Of a stretch of DNA of 64,000 nucleotides, positions 50,576 to 63,289 are shown in pieces. Below the pieces are notes generated by a model that was given only the letters and a program-made list of their open reading frames with translations, was not told the DNA's origin and searched no databases. The position numbers and the translations under genes are program-made. This DNA is from Chrysomallon squamiferum (taxonomy: Eukaryota; Mollusca; Gastropoda; Neomphalida; Peltospiridae), in assembly GCA_012295275.1 (NCBI GenBank), contig CM022679.1, positions 27,067,483-27,131,482 of the forward strand, written 5' to 3'. Each line of letters opens with the position of its first letter. Position 1 is the first letter of the stretch.

Positions 50576-52299
50576 TTACTGAATATCTGAACAGTGATGG
50601 AAGATGTTCGATAACAAAGACATTTATAATATGCACATATTTATTTACCTAAATAAAATAAAAATTTAAACAACGCATGCAAAACAGAATTATAACAGTA
50701 TATGCTAAGTTAAGTTATGATTCAGTTCAGAAACAAAATACCGTTCTTCCCCCCCACATATATATATATATATGTATGTATGTATGTATATAATACAAAA
50801 GAAAAAAGCAGTAAAATAATAATGATGATGATAATAATAATGATAATAATAATAATAATAATAATGATGATGATGATGATGATGACTTAAACTAACATGA
50901 AAAGGAATTATATACACAGACTATACTTAGAATTAACTGTTAGTTTTGCTGGTGATGTGAAAAACTGTTTAATCGTGTCGCAGTTATGATTACAGTTTTA
51001 TGACGTTGATACTTATACTATACAAAATGAAAATACAACATTAAGAGCCCAGCCTTTAGTTAACTCAGTACCATTAGCATAGATCTAACAGCATTACATT
51101 ACTATCTTTTCTTAATTTTGCTCTGTAACCAGTACTGAAAATCAACCTTCGTTTTCATTACCCTAATTCCTTAATATTACCATAGCAACGTTATTATTAC
51201 TAAATTTCGTTATATTATCATATCTACGTTATAATATTGTCCTAGTTCGATTACAAAATGACCACATGCAAGCCAATGACAATCTACAAATTATTTTTCA
51301 ATAAGTAAAACAAATTTCTTGCAAATTACTAAACGGAAGCGGATTCTTTAGGTTCAGTATAGGCTAAAGACTAATTAAATATTAATTTGAGTATCACCTT
51401 CACTGATATATTACAAAAATGAAAATGATTTTACATACAGGTCCGTATGTATGTGTCAGTGTGTGTGTGTGTGTGCGTGCATGTGCGTGTGCGTGTGCGT
51501 GTATGTAATAAAAAAAGTTTAATAAAATACTTCTATTAATAATAATTTACAGTATACATATTTTAAATAAAATAATAACAACAGACATAATATTAAATAC
51601 GTAAAACTGAACTAGGTGTGTTATAATAACATAAAACAATGGATTATGTATATTAAATATATGATAATGACATAGGTATCTTAAATATATGATAAATATA
51701 TACGTAAAATTAAATATAGATATATAATAATGACACATATAAATTATATTTAACATAATATGATAATGACATGGTTAATATATAGCAATTTTATACGATA
51801 AAGCAAAACATTTATGTAATATGGCACAATGACAAACTGAATACATTATTTATATAATAATATTACTTTAAAAAATGCTTAGCAAATATCAAAACGTTAA
51901 TAATGACATACATTTATTAAATTGGTGTAAATTAGAAATTAAATATATCACGCTGCACAAAAAAATAAATAAATAAATAAAATAACAAATAAAACCACGA
52001 AATGAATTATATAAACATAATAAAGTGATAACATATTCAGTACCACAACAGAATTTAATTTTTTTCTTCTTATTATTATTTATTTTCACGTTTAAATTGT
52101 TTATTTTCTTTAATTTTTTTTTTTTTTTTTTTTTTTTTTTGCTATATAAAATTTTTAACCAATTATATTTAACATTCCATATCTATTTAATGAGAAACAA
52201 AGAAAAAATATATTAGAGAGAAATAAACGTAAATGGGTGTGCGTAAGAAAGAATCACACACTTATACAGACAGTCAGGGAGAAAGAGGGTGATAGACAA

Positions 52300-52376
<77 letters not shown>

Positions 52377-52510
52377 AGAAGAAAAAATAAACACATCCTT
52401 AAGGATATTATTCCATTATTTGCATTACTTGTATAACTGGAAGGTCATTTTTATTAATAAACTAAACGTTTTCTTCAGACACCAGACTGGTACGTCATTC
52501 AGTAGAACGG
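49720..52510. other. Gene-free stretch between the possible ORF and the first receptor gene
   Basis: Mostly simple sequence: (TTA)n at 50505-50575, (TA)n and (ATG/AAT)n near 50757-50884, (GT)n/(GC-GT) near 51461-51502, poly-T near 52112-52140 and (GA)n at 52302-52373. A minus-strand AATAAA at 52450-52455, about 60 nt after the receptor stop, could be its poly(A) signal. No exon is supported. Confidence 0.5.
52302..52373. repeat. (GA)n microsatellite
   Basis: A perfect GA run about 72 bp long, about 140 bp past the 3' end of the first receptor gene. Confidence 0.97.
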
Positions 52511-53719
52511 TCACTTGTACATTACGAATATCGAAAACATGGTGGTAAGGAGACAGAAAAGGAAAACGACGAAAAACAGTTTATCCAGTGTTCTGCTCAC
52601 TGACTTCCACGTGACCACCTTGAACAGGGGTTTGTGTTTGAAAGCGAACGGATGAATCTGCCTCAGCTGTCTTTCGAATTTTATCTCAGTTTTCCCGAGC
52701 TTTTCGAACCACGTGATCATCTGCACGCACCACGCGGGAACAGGACGAACCATTGGGTCGCGGTGAAACACACGAAGGGAGATAATCGCCAGAAAGACGT
52801 AGACGGCGTTCATCACTGTCATGGCGCCCACGAAAGCAGCAAGAATGGACGTCGTGTCCGAGGTCTTGGGTAGAATGTCGGTGACGTAGCCCAGGAGGAC
52901 GGTGTAGGTGAGGAATCCGGTTATGGAAAAAGAAAGCTTCTCCCCCGATTCTGCCGAAACGAGGAAAACGAAGACGTTGAGGAAGGCCAGAATGAAAACC
53001 GGGACCAGAACGCTGAGAATGAGATTGGACGGCTTTCTGGCCATGACGATGGAGATCTTGACAAAGGAGAATTCGAAACTGGAGTAGACGCGCAGTTCGC
53101 GTACGGCACTCGTGTTCAGAAGTTCCCACTCGCTGCTCTTCTGAAAAGCAGTGAGAGAGATGGCGTCCATTCGTGGGTACAAATCGACCGAATAGACTGG
53201 GTCCGACGACACGAAGATGTCTATCGTACACGTCTGCGTGTCGAACGGAAACAGCGTCACGTCCATGTCGCAGTACGTTTCAAAGTTATCCGCAGGGAAC
53301 CAGACCACTCTGCCGTCGCTGAAGACGTTGATGCTGTAGTCGGGGCTGAAAATGTTGTTGAACTGAACGGCATTCTTTATGGCTATGGTCGGCTTCCAGA
53401 TCTCTCCAACATCCGGTTTCAGCTGGTTCGCTCCGCCGTAGAGGCTGGAATTCCATTTGAGGAATTCGTCGTACCAGCACAGTTCCAGGTAGCCAGACGT
53501 CTTCAGCGTCTGCGAATATTCGACGTAGCCGTTAATGGACGTGAGAAAGAACGTTAGATAGACGGTGGTTGCGTTCTTCTGCTCCTGCGTCGGCCTGATT
53601 CGAGGATTGTTTTTCTCCAGGATGTCCCGATACAGATTCTGCATCTCTAACCGGTTTTGACTGCGACAAACTGAAACCAGCAAGCAAAAGAAAAATGATG
53701 TCCTCGCCAGTAAACTCAT
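52511..53719 (-). CDS. Cys-loop ligand-gated channel subunit, nAChR-like, intronless
   Basis: 402 aa in one exon. Signal peptide about 1-20; extracellular domain to about 228; Cys-loop C150-C164 with 13 residues between (DMDVTLFPFDTQT); M1 about 231-254, M2 262-283, M3 290-315, M4 379-400. The pore reads ESGEKLSFSITGFLTYT: Glu at -1', Leu at 9' and Asp281 at 20' predict a cation channel. The ligand site is changed: the loop C vicinal Cys pair is absent and the loop shortened (RVYSSFEFSF), the loop B Trp (Cys-loop +7) is Ser171, and the loop A Tyr equivalent is Lys115. The loop D aromatic survives as Tyr77. The M3-M4 loop is short. I infer a pentameric channel subunit not gated by acetylcholine in the usual way. 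The tandem paralogue lies 3.2 kb upstream. Confidence 0.9.
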   Translation of the reverse strand: MSLLARTSFFFCLLVSVCRSQNRLEMQNLYRDILEKNNPRIRPTQEQKNATTVYLTFFLTSINGYVEYSQTLKTSGYLELCWYDEFLKWNSSLYGGANQLKPDVGEIWKPTIAIKNAVQFNNIFSPDYSINVFSDGRVVWFPADNFETYCDMDVTLFPFDTQTCTIDIFVSSDPVYSVDLYPRMDAISLTAFQKSSEWELLNTSAVRELRVYSSFEFSFVKISIVMARKPSNLILSVLVPVFILAFLNVFVFLVSAESGEKLSFSITGFLTYTVLLGYVTDILPKTSDTTSILAAFVGAMTVMNAVYVFLAIISLRVFHRDPMVRPVPAWCVQMITWFEKLGKTEIKFERQLRQIHPFAFKHKPLFKVVTWKSVSRTLDKLFFVVFLFCLLTTMFSIFVMYK

Positions 53720-54458
53720 TTTTTTTTACTCTAGTCCTCCTGATCACCTTTCGTGCAAAAAATATTTCGCTAAAAATGATTCGAGTATTGAAAATGTTTT
53801 AACGGGGATCAATGAACCCGTCTTGTTTTAGGGACAGGCTATACGTACACTCATAAACATGTACACCAAAAATAGTGTTATTCATAAAATGGCATAAACA
53901 AATCAATAACATGAAAATTTAATGACCATATATCGGCAAATTTCCTTTGTCCAATGAAAGAATACGAAAGATTTATCGAGTTTATAAACTTTACACGTTG
54001 ACAGTTGCCTTGACCATTGCATTCGTATTTTCATTGGTGCTAGAACAGAGAAGAGACACTCGAGCTGTATAAAAAAAAACCACAGTAGCAGAAATAATGG
54101 ATCTGGTTAATACAGTTTTCATTGTTTTGTTTTCTTTGCATTCCAATAACCAATCGAAACCGAAGTACCTAAACATTTTGTAAACTCGTGTACATTGTGT
54201 AAACCTTTTTGTAATAGGTTTTTTGTACTTTACTGTTTTTTTATCATATTTGTATAAGGACTGTAATTCTTTTATTATGGTTCAGATGAAAAATCTACTT
54301 AACATAATTATCGACATTTTGTAAATAATAATGGCAGTACGTGTCTGATGGTTTTAATGGTGTTTTGTTAATGCAGTAGATATCAGTCATCATCATCATC
54401 ATCATTATCATCACCACATCTCTAGCATACCATTCGTTGTCTTCATGTCCTCGTCCTT

Positions 54459-54569
<111 letters not shown>

Positions 54570-54610
54570 CTTTGAGAGAGTATATGTTTGTTTCTGTGTG
54601 TATGTGTATC

Positions 54611-54642
<32 letters not shown>

Positions 54643-54851
54643 GTGTTTATATACTTTATTAAATACCATAGCTCTGATTCAGAATGGTTTCTTAAACTAT
54701 AAAAATGTATAAAATTTAAATAAATTAATCGTTAATATTTTTGTGAATCAAATTCATCTACAACAAATCTGATTCATTTTTCAAATACTAATTATTTTAA
54801 TAACATTAAATATTTATGAATGTGTTTATAATTATAAATTTTTAATTATTA

Positions 54852-54890
<39 letters not shown>

Positions 54891-55870
54891 TTTTTTTTTT
54901 TTTACCAGTTATATCAAAAACACGTATATGATTGAGGCATTGGCTTTTGACCGCTTTTCAAATATTTTCCACTGTTTAATGATACTAAGGATGATATCTA
55001 CATTCGATATAATCATTAATTCAACGTGTCCGAAATATGGGTCTTTATTTTTACATGTGGATTTCCTTTTTAAATTAATAATACATTAAAATGTATGAAG
55101 CAGTCACCAGCGCTGAAAGGGAAGAGAAACTTTATTATATTAAATCGATCGGCGTGTGAACTTTGAACTCTGGTTTCTTTGCACAGAATGAATCTTCCGG
55201 CTTTTTTAACTAAAGACTTCCATGCAGGGGAACAACTCAATGAGTCCATAGACTTACTTTTGTCAACAGAAAATAGGGTTAAAATGTTCGTTCATGAATT
55301 ACTGGTGCATTGAAGAAGTAATTGCATCATGCACTTCCTTCGAAATTCAATACAAATTAGGACAACAAAAAAAGAAGAAGAAAAATGTATAGTTAACATA
55401 TACAAGACTGGTTCAACCCGAAACACAAATCGATAATAATAATAATAAGAAGAAGAAGAAGAAGAAGAAGAAAACAACGAAGAAATGAACAACAACAACA
55501 ACAACAACAACGACGATGATAAAAATATTGAAATAATTACCCCAAGAATGAAAAATTTCATGGAATAATGTTTTGGGTATTTGGAGTTTATTTGTTGTTT
55601 TCTTTAGAGTCACTGCTATGATATAATACATATTTAATTGTAAATAGTCACCTCCTTTGATTATAATGTCATGATGATGATGATGATGATGATGATAATA
55701 ATAATAGAAGTAGCAGTAGTTGTTGTTGTCGTAGTGTAAATGTATATATATTTATGTACATATATATGTATATTTATATATATATATATACATAAATACA
55801 TATACATATATGTATATATACATATAATTGTATGTATGTATATAAAACATATATATATATCTATATAAAA

Positions 55871-55900
<30 letters not shown>

Positions 55901-55906
<6 letters not shown>

Positions 55907-55944
55907 ACGATTATATATATATATGTACATATAATCGTACTTTA
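55901..55944. repeat. Perfect palindrome, 16-bp arms
   Basis: TAAAGTACGATTATAT and its exact reverse complement ATATAATCGTACTTTA flank a 12-nt AT/GTAC spacer, at the edge of a TA-rich microsatellite between the receptor genes. It could form a cruciform or RNA hairpin, or be a relic of a small inverted-repeat element. Confidence 0.85.
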
Positions 55945-56932
55945 TGCATTCCTATTTTTATTTCTAATCAGACAGGCAACAATTCACATATACATTCAAA
56001 AGATTAGACGTATACACAGACGAATTTATTACAATCATATACAACAGAACAGACATATGTCTATACAGACAGATTATTGAGTGCCGTTTCAGTTTCCATA
56101 AAGATCGTGTATTCTCTTTTTACAAACAATAATTATATATGTGGAAATATGCTGAATGTATGCATGTATGAATTTATGAATGTGTATGTATGTATGTATA
56201 TATGTATCTATGTAAGTATGTATTTCCTCTGAAATCCCCAGTAAACAATAGCAAACAAACAAACAAAAAAAAACAAAACCCGAGCACCCCCGTAAAAAGC
56301 AACCTCACCCAAACAAGAAAAAACAAACAAAAAAGCAAACGTCAAAGTAATATAGTTATAAAACATTTATTTCGATTGTTATAATGCTATAATAATAAAA
56401 ATAAATAAACATGTAATATAAACGATATTAAATCTAAAAATAACTCAGGACACGGCATTTTGTAGGCATGTAATAAATTTTTTTTTAAATTATTAATAAT
56501 AATAAATAAAAAATAAAGCGTTACATTATAAATTAATGTCTCATATATTGTCATAAGACGGTCGCAACTATTATTATACACATACATAGAAATTACTTTG
56601 ATAACACGTGATTATTTCTGTACAGACATAGACTAAGCTGGGAAGAGTAGGGGCAACTTATTGTTTTCAAATTCGGGCGAAACTGTAAGGAAAAATTCTA
56701 CACAGCAGGAAGAAATTTATACTTTCGTTTTTACCTCTTTATAATCTTTAGCAAATGAACCCTTTCTGCGCCTTTCAACTTAACCAAAGATTTCCCCATA
56801 CGCCCATTTATATACACATAAGTAACATACATACATACATTTGTGGAGCATGGGTAACAAGCATACATATTTCTAAAGTTAATATATTTTTTAAATTAAT
56901 TTTGTTATAAAGTTAAGAAATAGAACGAAGCG

Positions 56933-58138
56933 TTACATATAGAGCAAGAACAACGTGCACGTCGTTGTAGTCAAACTTGCGAAGAAGACGACGAACAAAA
57001 CCTTATCGTAAGTCCTGCTGACGTTTTTCCACGTGACCGTTTTTACTGTCGGTCGCTGGCTGACAGTCAAACAACGTTTTGGCTTCAGTTCGTTGGGCTT
57101 CAGCTCAATTTTTCCGCACCAGTCGAAAAACGACACCAGGCGGCCAACCCACGCGGGAACAGGATGGATTCTGTCGTCGCGGTGAAATATACGAAGGGAG
57201 ATAATCGCGAGGAACACGTAGACGGCGTTCACGACGGTCATGGCGCCCACGAAGGCCGCCAGGATGGACGTCGTGTCAGACGTTTTGGGCAGCGCCTCCG
57301 TCACGAATCCCAGCAAGACGGTGTAGGTGAGCAGTCCCGTTATGGAGAAGGATATCTTCTCGCCCGATTCGGCTGCCACGATGAAAACGAAGATGTTGAG
57401 GAAGGCGAGGATGAAGACGGAGAGCAGAACGCTCATGATGAGGCTGGACGTCTTCCTATTGAGGGTCATGGACACGACGACGAAGGAGAACTCGAACTGC
57501 GAGTACTGGCGAACCTCGCGCACCACCGTCGTGTTCATCAGCTCCCATTCGTTGCTCTTCTGGAACGCCGTCAGCGAAATGTGGTCGATCTTCGGGTACA
57601 GGTCGACCACCGACAGCGGATCCGACGTGATGAAGAACTCGATGGTGCACGTCTGCGTGTCGAAGGGAAACATGGTGACGTCCATGCTGCAGTACGTCTC
57701 CAAGTCGTCCCTTGGATACCAGACGACCAAACCGTTGCTAAGCAGGTTCATGCTGTACGCTGGGGACACCATTTTTTTGAAGTCCACCGCGTTCTTTACC
57801 GCTATGGCCGGCTTCCACATGTTTTTCGGATGAGGCTTCACGTTCGTAACTCCTCCGTACTCCGTTACGTTCCACGTGAGGAATTCGTCGTACCAGTCGA
57901 GCTCGAGGTACCCGCTTGTCTTCAGGGTCTGCGAGGCTTCGGCGTACCCGTTTATGGAGTTGAGAAAGTACGTGAGAAACACCGTCGTTTTCTTCGACTG
58001 CTCGACGACGGGCCGGATTCTCGGGTTGTTTGACTTTATGATGTTTTCAAAAATCCTGTCTGCGTCCGAATTCGTTTGGCAGCTTGAAATAGAAATTTCG
58101 AGAAAAATCAGAAACAGTATCTTCGACAGCGATCCCAT
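56933..58138 (-). CDS. Cys-loop ligand-gated channel subunit, second tandem copy, intronless
   Basis: 401 aa from the ATG at 58136-58138 (MGSLSKILFLIFLEI). I prefer this to the upstream in-frame ATG at 58201: it gives a normal signal peptide and places the Cys-loop at C150 and C164, exactly as in the neighbouring gene. The Cys-loop interior is SMDVTMFPFDTQT. M1-M4 follow as in the paralogue; the pore is ESGEKISFSITGLLTYT with Glu at 20'. Loop C has no vicinal Cys and is short (RQYSQFEFSF). The loop B Trp position is Thr, and the loop A Tyr position is Lys (IAVKNAV). The two proteins are clearly tandem duplicates. The coding region is far richer in G and C than its surroundings, with a G/C-heavy third position. 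The ligand is unknown. Confidence 0.9.
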   Translation of the reverse strand: MGSLSKILFLIFLEISISSCQTNSDADRIFENIIKSNNPRIRPVVEQSKKTTVFLTYFLNSINGYAEASQTLKTSGYLELDWYDEFLTWNVTEYGGVTNVKPHPKNMWKPAIAVKNAVDFKKMVSPAYSMNLLSNGLVVWYPRDDLETYCSMDVTMFPFDTQTCTIEFFITSDPLSVVDLYPKIDHISLTAFQKSNEWELMNTTVVREVRQYSQFEFSFVVVSMTLNRKTSSLIMSVLLSVFILAFLNIFVFIVAAESGEKISFSITGLLTYTVLLGFVTEALPKTSDTTSILAAFVGAMTVVNAVYVFLAIISLRIFHRDDRIHPVPAWVGRLVSFFDWCGKIELKPNELKPKRCLTVSQRPTVKTVTWKNVSRTYDKVLFVVFFASLTTTTCTLFLLYM

Positions 58139-58201
58139 GTTGAAATGACAGTTCATCATTTTGTCGTCAGTTCTGTAGCTTTCTAACACACACATCCGCA
58201 C

Positions 58202-59860
58202 ATCGCCATTAACAACACAACATCAGTGTCAGTGTCGAGTTTGCTAGGTGGTTTTTATCTTCTGATTTCTTAACCTTTTATTGCTGTTAATCTCGCTGTA
58301 GTTTCTTCCCTTCCTACAACTGTTTCTTTTCTCCGCTCTGTTGTTGTCGTCGTGGTCTTCGACGTCGTTGCTTTTGACATCTCTTCTTCTGTCGTCAAAG
58401 TCTAGTTACCACACATTGTGACATCTGACAGCTCTCTCATGCTCAGCCTCGGTTCCAGTGAAGCCAGCTGAATAAAAATATCCCGCGGTGTTTACTTAAA
58501 TAATAGAAAAAATGGAAAAAAAAAACCCCAACGTCTTCAGCAAATTGTCACCAATCAATCGACACGGTAAGCGTTTACTCACCGATATCAAGTAATAATA
58601 ATAATAACAATAAAACGTATTAATAAAATGCTAGCATGCAGTCGATATTGTGAGTGCTATGCGAAGACATGGGAAAGATCGTTAGCGAAAATCAATTGGT
58701 GTTATAAAGGCAAACAAGACGGAAACATGAGTGATACCGAACGTGACATTTCAGTTCGGTTTCGTTAAATAACGCAAAGTGAAATAAAACTTACCAGACT
58801 CAACACTTGGTGAAAGACAATGTTGCAAACGTTAATTTAGAAATCTGTGGTTTTGTTTGTTTGTTTGTTTATTTGTTTGTTTGTTTGTTTGTTTGTTTGT
58901 TTTTCTAATTTATTTATTTATTTGTATTTTAACTTTATAACATTAAAACTTACTTCGGCAGATAATACTTATCCAGTTTTTATGTTATTTTGTTTTCTGT
59001 CTATTGTATTTTTTATTTATTTATTTATTTTGTCTCGTGTTTTTTTTTTTGTCTGTTGTATTGTTTTGTTTTGTCCATCTACTGTGCCTTTTTATTTGTT
59101 TTATTTTTTATCAATACTATTCTAATGTTTTCTCCACATATTTTTTTATTCTTTTTTTTTTTTTTTTTTTTGTTTTTTTTTTTTCTAGTCTTGTTTTGAT
59201 TTGTTTTGTTGTTTTGTTTGTTTTTCGTTTTGTTTTATTTGTTTAATGATTTGTATTTTTTGTCTGTAATTTTTCTGAAGATATGTTTATTCAAACCCAA
59301 TCTCAAACAAAGACTGAGAAAAAAAAAAAGAAAAAAAAAAGAGAAACAGACAGAATGAAGTTAATAGAATAAATAATAATAATTAAAAAAATATATAATA
59401 AAAAAAAATAATAACAAAAATAAAATAAATAATAAAAAAGAAAAGAAAAGAAAATGAATTCAAAGAAGAAAAGAAGAAGAAACAAATAAGTCTGGGGAAA
59501 AAAAAGAAAAAAGTTTGAACAGAAAACAATAAAAACTGCAATACCAGTATCATTATTTTATTTGCTTTACGGTTTCATTCATTTTTTTTTTTTTTGTTTG
59601 TTTGAAAAGAGCTTTTAGTGCAAATAAAGGATAAAAAATTTAAAAGAAAATGTGGCAATTCAAATATTTTGTAACAACTGCAGATCTAAAGTACAAATCG
59701 ATGCGTATATGCATCTTTTTTTTAACTTGTCACTTTTATTGTGCAGTTAACAGTTGAGAAACCCCAATACAACACACACAAACAATCACTTAGAGACCGC
59801 TGATAATAAAGAAGATGGAGAACCTGGAGGAAGATTGAGGGTGTCCGTATCATCCTCATA

Positions 59861-59892
<32 letters not shown>

Positions 59893-60092
59893 AAGGTTCA
59901 GCAACCATTTTGAAATTCTTCTTTAGTGGATATCCAGGTAAGAATCATGTGGGAAAGTTTGTAGATAGTTTACTTCTACTTCTTGTCTTCATCATTATCA
60001 TCATTATCTTCATCTTCTTCTTTTTCTTCTTATTCTTGTTGTTGTTGTTATTATTATTACTGTTACTGTTATTGTTATTATTATTATTGTTG

Positions 60093-60133
<41 letters not shown>

Positions 60134-60930
60134 GTATTTTCTGTTGTTGTTGTTGCTGCTATTTAGTTTTTGGTGTAAGACAGATATATATATATATATG
60201 AATTTACTTTATTACTAACAAAGGTTGGTTTCTACAAATATTTAAAACTGTTATTTCGAAGACGACAGTTAACACCACCCACATGTTACGTACTTCAATA
60301 ACACACAAAGGAAACAAACAAACTCTAAGCACACACAACATAATTTAGTTTATTTGTTCAAACCACTACATCTACAAATTACTTACATACAGTCAGACCA
60401 CCTCTATCTTAAGATGCGACATTTTCCTCTAAGTAACCTCTTACAGTTTTAAGTGATACCAGTCTTAACGTATCTTATTTGTATTTTCCACAGTCATTTA
60501 ACATAGCAGAAACTTACCTAATATTATTCAACCACCTGCCTAAGGAGGCCATACTTCTATTATCGCTAATAATAGAATGTATAGCAAACTGTCTTAAGCA
60601 GGCAACTATCTTAAACGATTTTTTTTTTTTTTCAATTCTCCAAAATCATCTAATATAACAAAAAATTGACGTGTATAAGACAATCACTTATCTTAAGTAA
60701 CCCCTCTGTATATTCTCCTGCTATAGTTTAATACGGTTATCTTTGACCTTATTAAACACACCTGTCTAGCCCAACCACTTTTAATAAAAACCCTTTGATG
60801 CCTGTTTAAAACTGGTTCGACTGTATCGGGGTATTTAGTCAGACACATCGATCCTCGTGTTCATTTACCCGGCAGCTGATTTTGCGTTCGATGAAGATCT
60901 GTGTCGTGATATTGTGAACCGAGTCCCACA
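58202..60930. other. Gene-free stretch upstream of the second receptor gene
   Basis: 58.2-58.8 kb is less AT-rich and probably holds the second receptor's promoter and 5' UTR. Beyond it come (TTTG)n at 58849-58902, T-rich and A-rich runs near 59.0-59.5 kb, and (TTA/TTG)n near 60037-60135. No domain-bearing exon is seen. Confidence 0.5.
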
Positions 60931-60933
60931 TTA

Positions 60934-61022
60934 GAGATACTCTGAAAAACAAACCTCGGTATCGACGTCTTTATTGTGTGAGTATCGATCACCAATCAGC
61001 TCTTTGTCGTTTTTCAGTTTCT
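60934..61022 (-). CDS. Possible terminal exon of an unidentified gene
   Basis: On the minus strand an acceptor-like TTTCTCATTGCAG is followed by an open frame that reads KLKNDKELIGDRYSHNKD, then VDTEVCFSEYL and a TAA stop at about 60934-60936. Composition is coding-like and unlike the surrounding repeats. If real, upstream exons lie to the right, perhaps beyond the window. I do not recognise the family. A second acceptor (TTTGTTTTTCAG) inside the segment leaves an alternative, shorter exon possible. Confidence 0.35.
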
Positions 61023-61029
61023 GCAATGA

Positions 61030-62042
61030 GAAACATGAATAAATATTTAGCCGTTGTTGCTGCACACTGTTTTATTATTCTTTTCTTTTTTTTTAATTTT
61101 ATATATATATATAATTGAAACATTTATTTTTTTTTTGAATTTTTCATTATAAAAAAAAAAAAAAAAAAATTAATTTAATTTTTATTTATTTTTAAAAATA
61201 ATTTATTAAAATAATCTGTAACTATTTTTAAATTGTATTTATTTATTTATTTATTACTTTTTACTTTTTTTTCTTCAGTCGATGAAATGCATTGACATGC
61301 ACTGTTGACAAAAAAAAAAAAGAACAACACCCAAGAGTTGATCACATGCATGCACGAAAATCAATAAAATTAAATAAAATAAAATTTGCTGCTCCACTTG
61401 TGTTTGGATGTCGAGTTAAGGATGATGAAGTGATGAGTAAATCGATGGACACTGTTAAAGAAATACTGTAATTCAAAATCTATTGATCATTAACTGACGT
61501 AAGCTCGAACAATTGTTGCTTGGACTGTCAAAAGTTTCGGTTTTGCAACCGGTATAAACAGTCATGATAATGATAAATGATAAATGATGATGGTTATATT
61601 AATTATGATGACAGTGATGATGATGATTGTTATTATGATTTCCTTGCCGATCCCAAGAATTAAGTGTTGCTAAATCTTGTGAAAGAAAAAAAAAAAAAAA
61701 ACTGATTCAATTTGGTAAATGTAAATAGAAGGCTGAAAACGTCCTAATATTCCACTTCTGTTTTGTCAGAAATGAATTATGAAAGTAATAACCTGAATTA
61801 TGAAATGAATCACTGTGGATGAAACAAATTAACCAACAAACAAACAAATGAATAAAAACTGGATTGGTCTTGATCAGCGCACATTATCTCCTGACAAGCT
61901 TCAACTTCAAAGTCAGAAAGCAAATTGAAAGATTGGAATTTTCTAGAAAAACTAAGCTGTTTAATGATAACAACAACAACAACAACAATAACTATAACTA
62001 CAACGATATTCATAACAATAAAGTAATGATAAAGGCAACAAC

Positions 62043-62099
<57 letters not shown>

Positions 62100-62818
62100 C
62101 ATAATCATAATCATAATGACAATGACAACGATGATGATGATGATAATACTAAATAATTATCACAAAAATAAAAAAATAATAATAAAAATAAATTAATTAA
62201 TAAAAGAAAAGAAAAGAAAAAGAAAAAGAATTGAAAGACAACAAAAAAACAACCTGTTTTGCATACAGCACTCAGTTATATTTATCAATTTTCTACCATC
62301 GTATTCAGAGTCAAATATCATGTTATGTCATTACTGATATATAACAAAAAAAATAATTTAAAAGTAAAAAAGAATAACCAACGCCAAAAGCAAATAATGA
62401 AAAGTAGCTACATTTTGAAAGCTAGTATTAAATAGGTTGTGCGTTTTTAAATTATTCAGAAAAGCAATTACTCTATAAAGACTGAGTCAAGTGTACCACA
62501 AAAAATGGATCAAACGTTTTTTCCCCCTAACCGGTTAGCTTAAAGAAGGAAGGGAAATAACTGCAAATATATTTTCGACGGAATTACTTGTACTCCTACT
62601 ATTACTACCACCACCAGGACTATTCAGCTACCCTCTGCTGCTACTACCACTATCACTACTACTATTACTACTACTGCTGCTACTGCTCAACACAATAAAA
62701 CAACAACAACGACAACCACGTCATTTCATCAACAGCAAAAATAATAAAGACAATAGTTATGATATAAAAAAACAACTACTACTACCAGCACTACACATTT
62801 ATGCTACTACTACTAGTG

Positions 62819-62890
<72 letters not shown>

Positions 62891-63100
62891 GAAAGAACAA
62901 ATCTAATTATTTGTTTAATTAATTTAGTTAATATTTAATACCGGCAATTATAAAATTTAAAAATAAATAACTAAACAACTACCTACCTACCTAACTAACT
63001 AACTAAAGATATAATAAAAAATGGTTGATATCTTTTGCCATAAGATACACCTAATAATAATTAAAATTAAATACTTTAGAGTGAAGACCAAAAATCTAGA
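61030..63100. other. Gene-free simple-repeat stretch
   Basis: Poly-A, (AAT)n at 62041-62099 and 62820-62890, with ATC/ATG and CTA trinucleotide repeats. A few coding-like scraps (for example plus strand near 61388-61468, minus strand near 61870-61960) lack consistent splice sites or homology and are not called. Confidence 0.5.
62820..62890. repeat. (AAT)n microsatellite
   Basis: A perfect AAT run about 70 bp long, preceded by (ACT)n. Confidence 0.95.
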
Positions 63101-63289
63101 TACAACTTAAATAGGCTTCAGTGAATTTTATATAATGTAATTACATCACATTCGCTTCTCGGTATGGAGGCCAAGGTTCTGTGTAAGTTAGGACTGTTTT
63201 GCTACATTCTGGTGACAAATAAAGTTTAAACGACCACAAATTTGTAAACTGGAATTGCTCGAGAGGACTCGATTTCTGACATATTTGTG

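Noticed and set aside
52686-53231. 181-codon minus-strand frame inside the first receptor
   Set aside because: It is an alternative frame of the receptor coding sequence; the annotated frame has the Cys-loop and membrane helices.
57164-58033. 289-codon plus-strand open frame
   Set aside because: It is exactly antisense to the second receptor gene, is rich in His/Arg/Glu/Asp/Gly as expected for a shadow frame, and has no recognisable domain.
59925-59936. Possible plus-strand microexon between CTTTAG and GTAAGA
   Set aside because: A chance pairing of splice-like motifs with no adjoining exons.
59910-60218. Leu-rich plus-strand frame
   Set aside because: Translation of (TTA/TTG)n simple sequence.
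61388-61468. Plus-strand coding-like scrap ending MSKSMDTVKEIL
   Set aside because: No plausible acceptor precedes it, the opposite strand is equally open, and no family is recognised.
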